A stretch of 51,090 nucleotides of DNA from Candidatus Levybacteria bacterium RIFCSPHIGHO2_01_FULL_36_15 (GTDB taxonomy: Bacteria > Patescibacteriota > Microgenomatia > Levybacterales > GWA1-39-11): NCBI GenBank assembly GCA_001782015.1, contig MFNJ01000056.1, positions 1 through 51,090 on the forward strand, in the 5' to 3' direction. This document shows, in pieces, positions 16,809 to 26,411 of this stretch. The stretch's first letter is position 1, and each line of letters opens with the position of its first letter. The notes beneath the pieces were generated by a model. The model ran no database searches. It saw nothing but the letters and a program-made list of their open reading frames with translations, and was not told the origin of the DNA. A program made the position numbers and the translations under genes.

Positions 16809-19193
16809 CTATTTAATTTTCTTACTTATTAAGAAAAATATCAATAAGCCAAAGAGCGTAATTATTGCGCCTATAACAAATGATAGCGGCTGATAAATAA
16901 ATCTGACCACGTGTTTCCCTGCCGGTACCACTACTGCTCTAAAACTGTAATCTGCTCTGTAGATTTTACTGGGTTTACCATCAACCAAAGCGTTCCAACC
17001 GGGGTAAAAATTATCAGAAATAAAAAGAAGCATATTAAAATTAGAACTAGTCTTTATTGCCACTTCTGTAGGTTTATAAGAAATAAGGGTGCTCTTACCT
17101 GCGGCATTGGAGTTTTTGCTGAAATTTTTAGGGGTTTCTTCCAAAATTATTTTTTTGGATAAATCTATTGAATCACTGTAAATCTGATCGAGAATCTTTT
17201 GTCTATCATCTGCTACCTCATAATCCCCGACCATAAAAAATCTTGGCAGAGCATCTTTATATTCATAAATATTGAATTTTCCGTCATTCCAAACTTTTTT
17301 TAAATGATAAGAACTTAATGTATTATCAAGATTTGTATGTTTATAATTATTGCTATCTATTATATATTTCACATTTAACAGTGAAAATAATTTCAACCTG
17401 TACCTATTTTCAACAGCATGTTCAAGTGTATCTGCCTTCATGAGTACCGCATCAGCTCTTGGCATGTTAGAAGACAAAAGACCATTGGTATGGGAAGAAT
17501 ATAAAAGCTCACCATATCTGCTTGGGTAAAAAGGTTCGTAACCATCAGGTGCAAATATTTTGTAATAAGTTGCAAAATTTCTGTCGATATAACCGTCTCC
17601 AACACCCCAAAAACGATTTATAGAAGAAATTTTTTTAATTCTTGAAATAACCGGTGTGTCGGCAAAAACGAATGTTCTATCTGAGAAATACAGATATTTA
17701 TTAGCAAAATAAACAATTCCAATAAAAGTAATTAGTACAATTACATAAAACATTTTTTTTCTTAACTTACCGAACAACAATCCCGAAATCAAAACAACAA
17801 CTGCAGCTGACCAGAAGACAAACGGAATAATCAAATTTCTAAGTGCCACCTGATAATAATTGACAAGAGCTAAATTAGCTTTATACGTTGTATTAACATC
17901 AATCCAGCTTACAAATAAAATAAGAAAGACTGCTATTAAAGGCAAAAAAATCTTTTTACTGCTTTTTTGTTTCATATACCTTTTTATTCCATAAGCGGAA
18001 ACAATGGACATACAGAACATTGATATGAAAAATATTCTTGAAGGAAGCATTACGGAAATCAAAGGAAGTTTAAGATAATATAAAATAAACCAACTGGTAG
18101 GCAGAGAAAAACCAAGAGACAGACTTATAATCCAAGCAATCTTAAAAAACTTTTCATTTGAATTATTTTTTCTTATGTAAAGAAGCTCAAATAAAGCAAA
18201 AATAAAACCCAGCATCCCTATAAATATAACTTTTTCATGATAGAAGCCTCCGCCGTAGTAATTATGCACTGCGGGATTACCAAAAAAATCAGGAGCTACA
18301 AAAGTAACCAAATGATTTAAAGGTACAAGATAAGTCTGAAAAACTGTTTTTATATCGATCGAACCTCTTGGTGAATAGAGATATGCCTCAATAGAGGGAA
18401 GAAGATGAATTGCGCAAATCAAAATAGAAAGTAGATAACCACACAAAATATATAAAAAATTTCTCTTTACTTGTACTTTACTGGTCAAGTATTTATACAA
18501 ACCCCAAATAAAAGAAAATGTCCAAATATAGAATGACCCCTGAAACCAACCGGAAAATACGGAAAAAGACAAACCAACTATCAAAAGCGCAAATATCTTG
18601 AAAGTTATATTTTTATATAATTTTTCTATACTAAACAAAATCAGCGGTAAAAACAGCACGGAATAACCGGCCATAAACATTTCCTCCCACCAGACAATCA
18701 TGATTCCTGAAAAACCGAAAGTAACTGCTCCAAAAAAACTTGCTTTTTTATCCAATGAAATTTCCCTTAAAAACAGATATGTAAAAAATGAAGCTAAAAA
18801 CGGTTGAAGTATTATTGCTATTGACCATGCATCGATTTGAGGCAGGAATAGAAACAAAAATGATAAAGGATGAAATACCGCTGACTGATAAGTTCCCAAA
18901 AGAACATTGCCGGAAAAATTATATGGATTCCAAAGAGGTAGTTGAAAGTTTCTTATTTGGTCAATAACCAGCCTTCTTGAGGGATAGAATATTCTAAGAT
19001 TATCAAACCCTAAAGGTCTACCAGGAGGTCCATTAGGATATCCTTCCCACCTATAAGATGCCCAAGGTTGATAAAAAGATCCTAAGAGGTTTGCAGGAAA
19101 AGGAACAAGGTTTTTAAAAAAGTAGTCTCTAAAAATAAATAATGAAAGAATGGCAAAAATTACTATAACAGAAATGTTTACGTATCTTTTCAT
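16809..19193 (-). CDS. YfhO-family membrane protein (GT-C-like)
   Basis: A 794-residue YfhO paralogue. Conserved blocks are SFYQPWASYRW, FQLPLWNPYNFSGNVLLG, SGWFQGSFYIWTFS, LPSRIFFISMFCMSIVSAYG, and the C-terminal domain with DNFYPGWNALVDG and VPAGKHVVRFIYQP before a last helix. Residues near NRFWGVGDGYIDRNFATY and PDGYEPFYPSRYGELLY form an outer module also present in the other three copies. Its start is preceded by TATAAT with the extended TGC element, nine bases before the ATG, so it is probably the first gene of a two-gene unit with a very short leader. Confidence 0.88.
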   Translation of the reverse strand: MKRYVNISVIVIFAILSLFIFRDYFFKNLVPFPANLLGSFYQPWASYRWEGYPNGPPGRPLGFDNLRIFYPSRRLVIDQIRNFQLPLWNPYNFSGNVLLGTYQSAVFHPLSFLFLFLPQIDAWSIAIILQPFLASFFTYLFLREISLDKKASFFGAVTFGFSGIMIVWWEEMFMAGYSVLFLPLILFSIEKLYKNITFKIFALLIVGLSFSVFSGWFQGSFYIWTFSFIWGLYKYLTSKVQVKRNFLYILCGYLLSILICAIHLLPSIEAYLYSPRGSIDIKTVFQTYLVPLNHLVTFVAPDFFGNPAVHNYYGGGFYHEKVIFIGMLGFIFALFELLYIRKNNSNEKFFKIAWIISLSLGFSLPTSWFILYYLKLPLISVMLPSRIFFISMFCMSIVSAYGIKRYMKQKSSKKIFLPLIAVFLILFVSWIDVNTTYKANLALVNYYQVALRNLIIPFVFWSAAVVVLISGLLFGKLRKKMFYVIVLITFIGIVYFANKYLYFSDRTFVFADTPVISRIKKISSINRFWGVGDGYIDRNFATYYKIFAPDGYEPFYPSRYGELLYSSHTNGLLSSNMPRADAVLMKADTLEHAVENRYRLKLFSLLNVKYIIDSNNYKHTNLDNTLSSYHLKKVWNDGKFNIYEYKDALPRFFMVGDYEVADDRQKILDQIYSDSIDLSKKIILEETPKNFSKNSNAAGKSTLISYKPTEVAIKTSSNFNMLLFISDNFYPGWNALVDGKPSKIYRADYSFRAVVVPAGKHVVRFIYQPLSFVIGAIITLFGLLIFFLISKKIK

Positions 19194-19202
19194 TTATATG
19201 CA

Positions 19203-19211
19203 ATTATAGCA
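19203..19211 (-). promoter_or_regulatory. Extended -10 promoter (TGCTATAAT)
   Basis: TGCTATAAT on the minus strand matches the extended -10 consensus. It ends nine bases before the ATG at 19,193, so the transcript would have about two leader bases. The 91-nt gap between this gene and the next one upstream holds no Shine-Dalgarno, no clear terminator and no ORF. Confidence 0.6.
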
Positions 19212-19284
19212 AACCAAATAACCAATAGTTATATTCTCTGGCTATATATCCAAATTTGAGGAATTATGTTCTTTAAGAAGTCTG

Positions 19285-20442
19285 CTATGATTTAGAGTTT
19301 GTTGCTAACATTTTCTCGTATACTATTTTATACTCGTTAACCATTTTTTCAACAGAAAAGTTCCGATCAACGTGTTCTCTGCATTTTCTACGCATTTCTT
19401 GATATTGTTCAGCAGGCATAGAATATATTCTTTCAACCGCTTCGCACAATCCCTCAATTCCTGTTTTTTTTATAATCCAGTTTCCCCTTATGTCTTTTTC
19501 TGAAGAATTAACAATAAAACCAGTTTCACCGTCTTTAACAACTTCAGGTATCGATCCTCTTGCATATGCAACAACAGGTGTACCGCAAGCCATTGATTCT
19601 ATAGTTACCAAACCAAAAGGCTCTTCCCATTTAATTGGAAAAAGAAATAATTTAGATTTTGAAATAATTTCATTTTTTTTGTTAAGATGAAGTTCTCCGT
19701 AATATCTTAAGTTTTTGTTCTCTTTAATTTTATTCATTATATAATTAAAATAATCTACTTCTTTATCATCCTTATCTCCAGCAATAATTAATGTTTTATT
19801 ATAGCGCTTAGCAATATCTATAATTTCACCCAGTCCTTTTCCTTCAGATATTCTTCCAATATAAAATAATGTATTATTAGTATTTTTGTTGTCAGGACTA
19901 AAATTGAAAAGATTAAGAGGAATTCCATGGTATATATTCTTATATATTTTTACACCTGAATTGCTAACTATTCTTGATTGATTTTTAGAAATTGATATTA
20001 AATAGTTGTTATTACTCAGTTTTGAGTATACGTCATTTGCATAATCCGATAAAGGATTATTATGTAATGTTGTTATAGTTGGATAATGAATATTTTCACT
20101 GAAAACATGATATCTCCATACCAGATGATTGTGTATCACGATTTTATTACTGATATTCTTATTTAAATAATTAAAAAGTGAAGAAACTGATTTTACCTTT
20201 AACAAATCTTTGACTTTGCTCTCTAAACCTTCTATTTGATCTAAGTGAACGGGAACAACCGGTACTAATTTTGCTGATGTTTCGGAATCTCCCGAAGCAA
20301 ATAATACAACTTCATATTTTTTTTTAATAAGTTCTTCAACCAAGTAATATACAATCTTATTCACTCCTCCACCACCGTGGGGACTAACCGGTTTAGTCAA
20401 TTCTGCTAAAAATAATAATGTCATATCTTCAGACATAATCAT
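19285..20442 (-). CDS. GT4 family glycosyltransferase
   Basis: A 385-residue GT-B enzyme. The N-terminal Gly-rich loop is SPHGGGGVNKIVYYLVEEL; the C-terminal domain carries LFYIGRISEGKGLGEII and the donor-site motif EEPFGLVTIESMACGTPVV, with the E-x7-E pair of GT4 retaining enzymes. There is no membrane helix, so it acts in the cytosol, probably on a lipid-linked glycan. The start at 20,442 lies within the end of the upstream GT2 gene (14-nt overlap); Met3 or Met7 could also serve. It closes a three-gene unit of GT4, GT2 and GT4. Confidence 0.9.
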   Translation of the reverse strand: MIMSEDMTLLFLAELTKPVSPHGGGGVNKIVYYLVEELIKKKYEVVLFASGDSETSAKLVPVVPVHLDQIEGLESKVKDLLKVKSVSSLFNYLNKNISNKIVIHNHLVWRYHVFSENIHYPTITTLHNNPLSDYANDVYSKLSNNNYLISISKNQSRIVSNSGVKIYKNIYHGIPLNLFNFSPDNKNTNNTLFYIGRISEGKGLGEIIDIAKRYNKTLIIAGDKDDKEVDYFNYIMNKIKENKNLRYYGELHLNKKNEIISKSKLFLFPIKWEEPFGLVTIESMACGTPVVAYARGSIPEVVKDGETGFIVNSSEKDIRGNWIIKKTGIEGLCEAVERIYSMPAEQYQEMRRKCREHVDRNFSVEKMVNEYKIVYEKMLATNSKS

Positions 20443-21073
20443 TTAACCAAATTATTTCCTTCTCCCTCTGTCTTCTTAGAGCATATTTATAATAAGCTAA
20501 TTTATCCCAATTTTGTTCTGCTTCGTAGCGAGCAATATTCTGTAAAATCATCTCTTTATAACGAACAAAACGCTGAACTTGTTCTTTTTTTGTTTTATTA
20601 TGAATTAAAAATGAATTCTCGTCCTTTAGATTAACAATATTTTTCAATCCCTCTACCTTTTCATGCAGTTCATCTTTATAATATCCATATCTTCTAAATA
20701 AACAAAGTTTTCTTGGCACTTCAACCAAATTACTATCACAATAATTTTTCCATAGAATTGAATAGCCGTCGTGTTTTTTATTAAAAGGGATTTCTTTAAG
20801 ATTTTTTTTAAGGTTATCTGAACATCTTTCGTCTGCATCAATCATGAATATCCATTCATGTTTTGCTTTATTTATTGCAAAATTTCGTTGGCTTCCATAA
20901 TCTTTGAAATGATTTTTAAATACGACTGCTCCATATTTTCCAACAATATCAGCTGTATTATCCGAGCTAAAGGCATCAACTACAACAATTTCATCAACAA
21001 ATCCCTTAATATCAAGAACTATTTCTTTTGCGTTTTTTTCTTCGTTTAAAGTAATAATACATGCAGATATCAT
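20429..21073 (-). CDS. GT2 family glycosyltransferase, WaaE/KdtX-like
   Basis: A 214-residue enzyme. MISACIITLNEEKNA begins the GT-A fold, EIVVVDAFSSDNTADI is the nucleotide-binding block, and HEWIFMIDADERCSD carries the DxD-like metal site (DAD). YGSQRNFAINKAKH is the acceptor-side signature of the WaaE/KdtX group, and DELHEKVEGL is its HE motif. It is shorter than its two paralogues in the window (249 and 302 residues), lacking the amphipathic C-terminal part they share. Lipid-linked oligosaccharide assembly is the likely role. It follows the upstream GT4 gene by 32 nt. Confidence 0.86.
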   Translation of the reverse strand: MISACIITLNEEKNAKEIVLDIKGFVDEIVVVDAFSSDNTADIVGKYGAVVFKNHFKDYGSQRNFAINKAKHEWIFMIDADERCSDNLKKNLKEIPFNKKHDGYSILWKNYCDSNLVEVPRKLCLFRRYGYYKDELHEKVEGLKNIVNLKDENSFLIHNKTKKEQVQRFVRYKEMILQNIARYEAEQNWDKLAYYKYALRRQREKEIIWLNDYV

Positions 21074-21105
21074 ATAAAAATTAATTTTTAACTTTACAAT
21101 AAGAA

Positions 21106-22344
21106 TTATAAGCTTAATGTTTTAGGATCAGACTGTTGATTTTTATAGTTCCTAATTAAATTTTTATATAGAATCTCAAGCTTATCGCCTGTCTTTTCCC
21201 AAGAAAAGATATTCTTCATTCTTTTTGATCCCTCTTTTCCCATTTGTATTGCTTTTTCAGGGTTCTTCACTAGTTCAACTATCGCTTGAGAAAAAGAAGC
21301 TATATCTTCCTGATTTTTCACTAAAATTCCATCCACTCCATTTCTAACAACATAACGACAACCTCCAATATCTGTTGTAACAACAGGTATTTTACAGTAT
21401 AAAGCTTCTGCCAAAGCTATTCCAAAAGCCTCGTACATTGTTGGTGATATAAAAACATGGGAACCAGACAGAAGACAATATTTATCCATATCCGTTACTC
21501 TACCTGTAACAGTAACATGATTTGCCTTGGCAAGTTTAGCAAGAACTTTGGTAATAACATTCGCCCTTCCTGGAATATTCAATCTTCCATCCCACGCACC
21601 TATCAAAATTAAGTGCAAATCCGGATATTTTTCTCTCGCCCTTCTAAAAGCCTGTATTGCTTCAAAAGCGCCTTTTCTGGGATTAGTTAAAGGCCCTATA
21701 AATACAACGTATTTCCTTCCCTCGGGTATTGAGTATTTTTGAAAAACTTCTTTTATTTTAACGGCTGTAATTTGCTCGGGTTCTCGTTCAAAACCATTTG
21801 GAATAATCTCAAAATTATCTCCTTTATAGTTTGTGCATTTTATTATATCTTCTTTTTCGTTTGGAGAAACGCAAACAATTCTATCTGATCCTCTAAGCAT
21901 ATTAAAAACATGATAGGTTTGAAGTACCTTCCAGATATGAGCTGCGCCTAACTTTTCATATACAAAATAAGGGGCAAAATGCAGAGTAAAAACAAATGGT
22001 ATCTTTTTTATTTTTGCAACATAAAAAGCGTCTTCTGTTGTTCCTTCCCCCATCCCGTGCGCATGAATTATATCTCCCTGATAGTCTATTAAAAAATCCA
22101 TAAGATCCGGTATTTGTATTCTGCCAGGAGGAATATTAGTAAGATAACCCTTGAGCGTAACTAATTTAATACCGGGAATTTTATCAGCTTTCTTTTTAAT
22201 AAAATAGTCACCGGTAGGCGTATAATCCGATGTGACTATAGTTACTTTATGGCCTTTCAAGGCTAAATACTTGGAAATCTGAAAAACATGCTCCTCCCGT
22301 CCCCCTCCATCCAGAAACATATGGTTAACCTGGATTATATGCAT
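21106..22344 (-). CDS. GT4 family glycosyltransferase
   Basis: A 412-residue GT-B enzyme. The acceptor-domain loop is FLDGGGREEHVFQISKYLA, followed by DIIHAHGMGEGTTEDAFYV. The donor domain has KYVVFIGPLTNPRKGAFEAI and the E-x7-E motif in YEAFGIALAEALYCKIPVV. No membrane segment is visible. Its ATG is preceded at eight bases by TATAAT and 18 bases further by AAGACA, so it probably heads a GT4-GT2-GT4 unit. The 48-nt gap to the next upstream gene holds that promoter and nothing else I recognise. Confidence 0.9.
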   Translation of the reverse strand: MHIIQVNHMFLDGGGREEHVFQISKYLALKGHKVTIVTSDYTPTGDYFIKKKADKIPGIKLVTLKGYLTNIPPGRIQIPDLMDFLIDYQGDIIHAHGMGEGTTEDAFYVAKIKKIPFVFTLHFAPYFVYEKLGAAHIWKVLQTYHVFNMLRGSDRIVCVSPNEKEDIIKCTNYKGDNFEIIPNGFEREPEQITAVKIKEVFQKYSIPEGRKYVVFIGPLTNPRKGAFEAIQAFRRAREKYPDLHLILIGAWDGRLNIPGRANVITKVLAKLAKANHVTVTGRVTDMDKYCLLSGSHVFISPTMYEAFGIALAEALYCKIPVVTTDIGGCRYVVRNGVDGILVKNQEDIASFSQAIVELVKNPEKAIQMGKEGSKRMKNIFSWEKTGDKLEILYKNLIRNYKNQQSDPKTLSL

Positions 22345-22352
22345 ATTGCTGT

Positions 22353-22382
22353 ATTATACAATAAAATAGTATTTAATGTCTT
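22353..22382 (-). promoter_or_regulatory. Probable promoter AAGACA-N18-TATAAT
   Basis: On the minus strand AAGACA (22,377-22,382) and TATAAT (22,353-22,358) are 18 bases apart. The -10 box ends eight bases before the ATG at 22,344, giving a predicted leader of about one base. Confidence 0.55.
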
Positions 22383-22393
22383 AATAGCATTAT

Positions 22394-23107
22394 TTAATTG
22401 ATAATTCTATATTTTATTAATGTCCATAAGGCTTTAAGTCCGTCTTTGACAGTATTGATTTTTTTTCCTTCTTCATAACCCCTCGGTTTTGTTTTTATAT
22501 TAATTTCATGTATTTTTATGCCTTTTTTTAGGATTTTTGCCGTTATCTCCGGTTCAAAATCAAAAGAACACGCTTGTAGCTTTATACCTTTGAGTATATG
22601 CTTATCAAAAGCCTTATATCCTGTTTCCATATCCGAAATATTTGAGGAGTAGAGAAAACTTGTAATCATACTTAAGAGTTTATTTCCAAAAAAATGAGTT
22701 AAAAAAGGGGTTTTATTTTTACCTGTGAAAACAGGCTTAACCTTTAAACGTGTTCCATATACTACTTGAAACTTATTTTCCAATATAGGTTTTATCAATT
22801 CCGGAATGTCACTGGGGTCATATTCCAAATCTGCATCCTGAATTAATATTATGTCGCCCTTTGAGTTCTTTATGCCTGCTTGAACAGCCGCTCCTTTACC
22901 CATATTTTTGTTGTGCTTGATAAGATGAATACTTGAATCTTTTTTGCTTAGCAATTCAGCAATTTTAGTTGTCCTATCAGTAGATCCGTCATCAACTATA
23001 ATTATTTCTTTTTTTATGTCGCCAAGATCAACTTTTTGAACTTTAGTTAATATTTCCCCAACAGTTTTTTCTTCATTGTAAGCAGGAATAATAATAGACA
23101 ATTTCAT
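22394..23107 (-). CDS. GT2 family glycosyltransferase, DPM-like polyprenyl-phosphate sugar synthase candidate
   Basis: A 237-residue soluble GT2 enzyme close to the dolichyl-phosphate mannose synthase group. It shows IIIPAYNEEKTVGEIL, IIIVDDGSTDRT (residues 36-47), NMGKGAAVQAGI and IQDADLEYDPSD with the metal-binding DAD. SDMETGYKAFDKHIL is the DPM-like acceptor block. It has no C-terminal membrane helices, which is common for bacterial forms. Its likely product is a polyprenyl-phosphate monosaccharide, the donor type used by GT-C enzymes. It is the last gene of a four-gene unit and follows the upstream GT2 gene by 18 nt. Confidence 0.86.
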   Translation of the reverse strand: MKLSIIIPAYNEEKTVGEILTKVQKVDLGDIKKEIIIVDDGSTDRTTKIAELLSKKDSSIHLIKHNKNMGKGAAVQAGIKNSKGDIILIQDADLEYDPSDIPELIKPILENKFQVVYGTRLKVKPVFTGKNKTPFLTHFFGNKLLSMITSFLYSSNISDMETGYKAFDKHILKGIKLQACSFDFEPEITAKILKKGIKIHEINIKTKPRGYEEGKKINTVKDGLKALWTLIKYRIIN

Positions 23108-23125
23108 ATTTTGTAATTTTTATAA

Positions 23126-24091
23126 CTAAGCACATTTATTTGCGAGTAGTACAAATTGTTCAAGCACCTCTTTATCTTTTAATAAATAAAGCTTTTGCTG
23201 TTTAAGCCTTTTTAAAATTATACCAGGAAATTTTGCCAGAGCAAGAAAAAAGCCTTTATAAAATGCTGTGTCAAATCGTAAAGCAGACACAATAAAATAA
23301 TATGGAAGCCAAACTATATGAGATACAAGAAAATCCGTATCAGTAATGTTTTTCCAAACAAAAATGAACTGGTTCCTGTATGCGATTGTTTTTATCTCAA
23401 AGCTGCTATAATGTCCTTTTATGGATCCCTCTTCGTGTTTATGTACCACAACACTGTCTTTTTCAAATATCAATTTATAACCCATTTTCTGTGCCCGATA
23501 AGAAAGATCTATGTCTTCCCAATAGAAAGGGCTATACAGCACATCAAACCCGCCAAGTTTTATAAAAAGATCGCGCCTTATGGTACTGCTTCCGCCAGCA
23601 ACCCACAAAGTAGTGGATTTATCTATATCTCCTTTTAAATGTGTCAGAAAACCTTTTTCCCACACACCAATCCCTCTTCCCCTTAAAACAACATCTCCTT
23701 CTTCAATGCTTTTATCCATACACCCCACCCCAAAAAGGTCTTTTTCTTTTGAAAAATGTTTTAATACCGGATCAAGAAATTTTTTTTGAGGAACAACATC
23801 CGTATTAAGTAAAACTACTAATTCTGCTTTTGAAGCAAAAACCCCCTTATTTACCGCATAAGAAAATCCTTTATTTTTATCATGTCTGAAAATTTTTATT
23901 TCTATATTGTATTTATTTTTAATATTTTCAATAAAATTTCTGACATTTGAAAAATCATTATATTCTGAACCATCATCAACCAAAGTAAGAGATACGTTTT
24001 TATACCCTGAAATAACATCTAATATCTCAGGTAAATTTTTTTTTATCAAATTGTGTCCGTTGAAATTCGGAATTATAATTTCTATGGTCAT
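23126..24091 (-). CDS. GT2 family glycosyltransferase, rhamnosyltransferase-like
   Basis: A 321-residue enzyme of the GT2 branch often annotated as rhamnosyltransferase. It has IEIIIPNFNGHNLI, LTLVDDGSEYND, the metal site VVLLNTDVVPQKKF, and the acceptor motif SPFYWEDIDLSYRAQKMG with the conserved Glu-Asp. WVAGGSSTIRRDLFIKLGG is the loop before it. The short hydrophobic stretch near HIVWLPYYFIVSAL suggests membrane contact. The sugar is not predictable. It sits 7 nt after a YfhO gene and before a DPM-like GT2. Confidence 0.87.
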   Translation of the reverse strand: MTIEIIIPNFNGHNLIKKNLPEILDVISGYKNVSLTLVDDGSEYNDFSNVRNFIENIKNKYNIEIKIFRHDKNKGFSYAVNKGVFASKAELVVLLNTDVVPQKKFLDPVLKHFSKEKDLFGVGCMDKSIEEGDVVLRGRGIGVWEKGFLTHLKGDIDKSTTLWVAGGSSTIRRDLFIKLGGFDVLYSPFYWEDIDLSYRAQKMGYKLIFEKDSVVVHKHEEGSIKGHYSSFEIKTIAYRNQFIFVWKNITDTDFLVSHIVWLPYYFIVSALRFDTAFYKGFFLALAKFPGIILKRLKQQKLYLLKDKEVLEQFVLLANKCA

Positions 24092-24098
24092 TTAACTG

Positions 24099-26405
24099 TT
24101 AAAAGCCGGAATCATAAAATTTTATTTCATGTTCGCCTCTTGGAACTACTATTCCTCTAAAAGCATAGTCAACCTTATATATATGGTCACTTTTACCATC
24201 TATTAATACTCTCCATGTGGGATAATAAATGTCAGTCAAAATCAAGAAACTTTCTCCTTCGCTTTTTGTTTTTATCAGGATGTTATTTTCATTATAGCTT
24301 ATTATCTCAGCCTTGCCTCCAGTAAAATTTGAACTGGGAAGTTTTTTATTAATAGTTGCTAAACTCCTGAGGTCAATTAAAAACATTTTGTCTATCTCTT
24401 CCTGCTTGCTGTTAACAAATATAATTTTATTTACAAAAAACGCTCTGGGAAGGTAATTTTTATTCTCATAAATGCGGGTGCTGCCCTCTTGGAATACTTT
24501 TTTAAAATTTTTTGAACTAATATCGGAAAGGGACAATATATATCTGACATTTAATAAATCAATCAATTTTGAGTCTATGTTATGAGGCGTAATAATCCTG
24601 TTGAAACCAAATGGAGCAGAGATGTCACCTTTATTTCTTTCTGATGCGGCAATTAATTCTCCAAAAGACAGAAGATACAAAGGATCATAACCTTCAACAG
24701 ACTGAATTTTATAGTATGTGGAAAAATTCGGGGGAAAGATTCTGGAATCTTGCGACAAAACTCTAAAAATACCTTTTTGGGTTTTTAGAAATTCTATAGC
24801 TTTTGTGGTCGGAAACAAATAATCCTTTTTAGCAAACGGTTCAAATTTAATGGCAAACCTTAATAAATCAAAGCAGGAAATAAGTAAAAATATTAAAACA
24901 AATACTTCCCGAATGCCTTTATTTCTAATATACTTGAATACATAAATCAGGACTGATGAAAAAAGGAATATAACTGAAGGTAACAATATATTTCTTCTGG
25001 TAACAGAAAGGTTATCTAAAGATATTAAATGCAGAAAGTTTCCTCCAAATAAAACGTAAATCCATATCAAAATAAATACCAAGCAAATAAATGACAAAGG
25101 TAAAATTACTTTTTTATTATTTTTTAAGAATAAATCAAAACCCAAAGAGGCAAGCACCGCTAGTGAAAAACAGGTCACAAATAAAAGTCTCGTTGGTTGA
25201 GATGTAGATAAAAATGGTACTGCAAGCTTATAAGGAATAATGGCAAAAGGAGTTGGCAGGGAAAATAATAAAGAAGCAAAAAACACCATTCCAAAAAATA
25301 ATGTTTTTCTATCAATCCTTAAAAACAAAGCAAGCATTGCAAAAATTAAAGGAACTATGCCAATATACCCAACAAACTCAGCATAGTTAAATACTCCCCA
25401 ATAATTGAGAGTTGCGGGGTTTCCGAAAAAATCCGGGACAAAAAACTGCAGCAAATTCTGCCATGGAATAAACCAACCTTCATTTTGAATATATATCTGA
25501 TCTGCCCCCCGTGCCGAGAGAAGGATAAGTTGAAGAGTAGGAAGCCATTGAACCGACGTAATTATTGTAAATATTAAATAGCAAAAAGCAAATATAAATA
25601 GGAATTTAATTTTTCTTTCATACTGGAACCATCTGGAGACAATATAGACTACTGAAAGAATAAGAAGATAGAAGAATACTTGAAGATGCCCGGCTAGGAA
25701 AGAAGAGATAACAGAAAAAGTAAATATCAAACTCCAAACTAAATACTTTTTAATTTTGACTTCTAATTTTAAATTTTCAATTTTAAATTTTAAATCATTC
25801 AGGAGATTCAAGTTAGAAAATACCTTATCTGTTGAAAGAAGAATCAATGGCAACCATAGTGCCGTATGCAATACCGTTCCCCATTCAAGCCATGAAACGA
25901 AGAATCCGGAAAAAGAAAAAACAATTGCTCCCAATACGCTTGCTCTTCTATTGAGATTGAGATTATTTAAGTATAAATATAAAAAAATTCCAGCCAGAAG
26001 AGGCTGCAGAACAATAAATATACTCCAGGACAGGTAAAAAGGTTTTATAAATAAAATCAAATTTAAAGGATAAAAAGCACTTGATTGGAAGTTTGCAAGC
26101 AAAGGCTTACCTGCCATTTCGTAAGGATTCCACAAAGGTAATTGAAAATTTGCAATTTTTTCAATTGACAGATTTTTCCAAATAAAAGTTTGCCTAACAG
26201 GATCTGTAACCAAAAAATTTTTAAAGGGTATACCGTTAGGATATTCAGAGGAATAAAAATCTCTAAAGGGATGGTATAAACCCACAATCGTATCGGAAGG
26301 AATCGGAAGCTGGCCTTTTGCTAAAAACGGGAAGAAAAGCCAGATTATCGCGACAATAAATATGATAAAAAACGCGTTTCCTCTTAAAACTTTAATTAAT
26401 CCCAT
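24099..26405 (-). CDS. YfhO-family membrane protein with a low-complexity cytosolic insertion
   Basis: A 768-residue YfhO paralogue. Conserved blocks are GLYHPFRDFY, FQLPLWNPYEMAGKPLLA, SFSGFFVSWLEW, TSQPTRLLFVTCFSLAVLA, DGYDPLYLLSFGELIA and the tail YYPTWRVLIDG with VPRGEHEIKFYDSGF. Unlike the other three copies it ends at that last strand and lacks the final membrane helix. Around residue 210 it carries LNDLKFKIENLKLEVKIK, an insertion of about 18 residues encoded by a short-period A+T repeat, between two helices where the paralogues have a short loop. It lies 6 nt after the GT4 gene and 7 nt before a GT2 gene. Confidence 0.87.
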   Translation of the reverse strand: MGLIKVLRGNAFFIIFIVAIIWLFFPFLAKGQLPIPSDTIVGLYHPFRDFYSSEYPNGIPFKNFLVTDPVRQTFIWKNLSIEKIANFQLPLWNPYEMAGKPLLANFQSSAFYPLNLILFIKPFYLSWSIFIVLQPLLAGIFLYLYLNNLNLNRRASVLGAIVFSFSGFFVSWLEWGTVLHTALWLPLILLSTDKVFSNLNLLNDLKFKIENLKLEVKIKKYLVWSLIFTFSVISSFLAGHLQVFFYLLILSVVYIVSRWFQYERKIKFLFIFAFCYLIFTIITSVQWLPTLQLILLSARGADQIYIQNEGWFIPWQNLLQFFVPDFFGNPATLNYWGVFNYAEFVGYIGIVPLIFAMLALFLRIDRKTLFFGMVFFASLLFSLPTPFAIIPYKLAVPFLSTSQPTRLLFVTCFSLAVLASLGFDLFLKNNKKVILPLSFICLVFILIWIYVLFGGNFLHLISLDNLSVTRRNILLPSVIFLFSSVLIYVFKYIRNKGIREVFVLIFLLISCFDLLRFAIKFEPFAKKDYLFPTTKAIEFLKTQKGIFRVLSQDSRIFPPNFSTYYKIQSVEGYDPLYLLSFGELIAASERNKGDISAPFGFNRIITPHNIDSKLIDLLNVRYILSLSDISSKNFKKVFQEGSTRIYENKNYLPRAFFVNKIIFVNSKQEEIDKMFLIDLRSLATINKKLPSSNFTGGKAEIISYNENNILIKTKSEGESFLILTDIYYPTWRVLIDGKSDHIYKVDYAFRGIVVPRGEHEIKFYDSGF
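25748..25797. repeat. Short-period AATTTTAAA-type repeat inside a YfhO gene
   Basis: The run contains several copies of a unit close to AATTTTAAATTTT, spaced about 7-11 bases. It is in frame and encodes the Lys/Leu/Glu-rich insertion of the surrounding YfhO-like protein. The copies are imperfect, so slippage followed by drift is likely. It is seen directly; the origin is inferred. Confidence 0.6.
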
Positions 26406-26411
26406 AAATTT

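Noticed and set aside
20653-20841. Minus-strand 62-codon ORF inside the WaaE-like GT2 gene
   Set aside because: It is the same strand in another frame, within conserved GT2 motifs, with no support as a separate gene.
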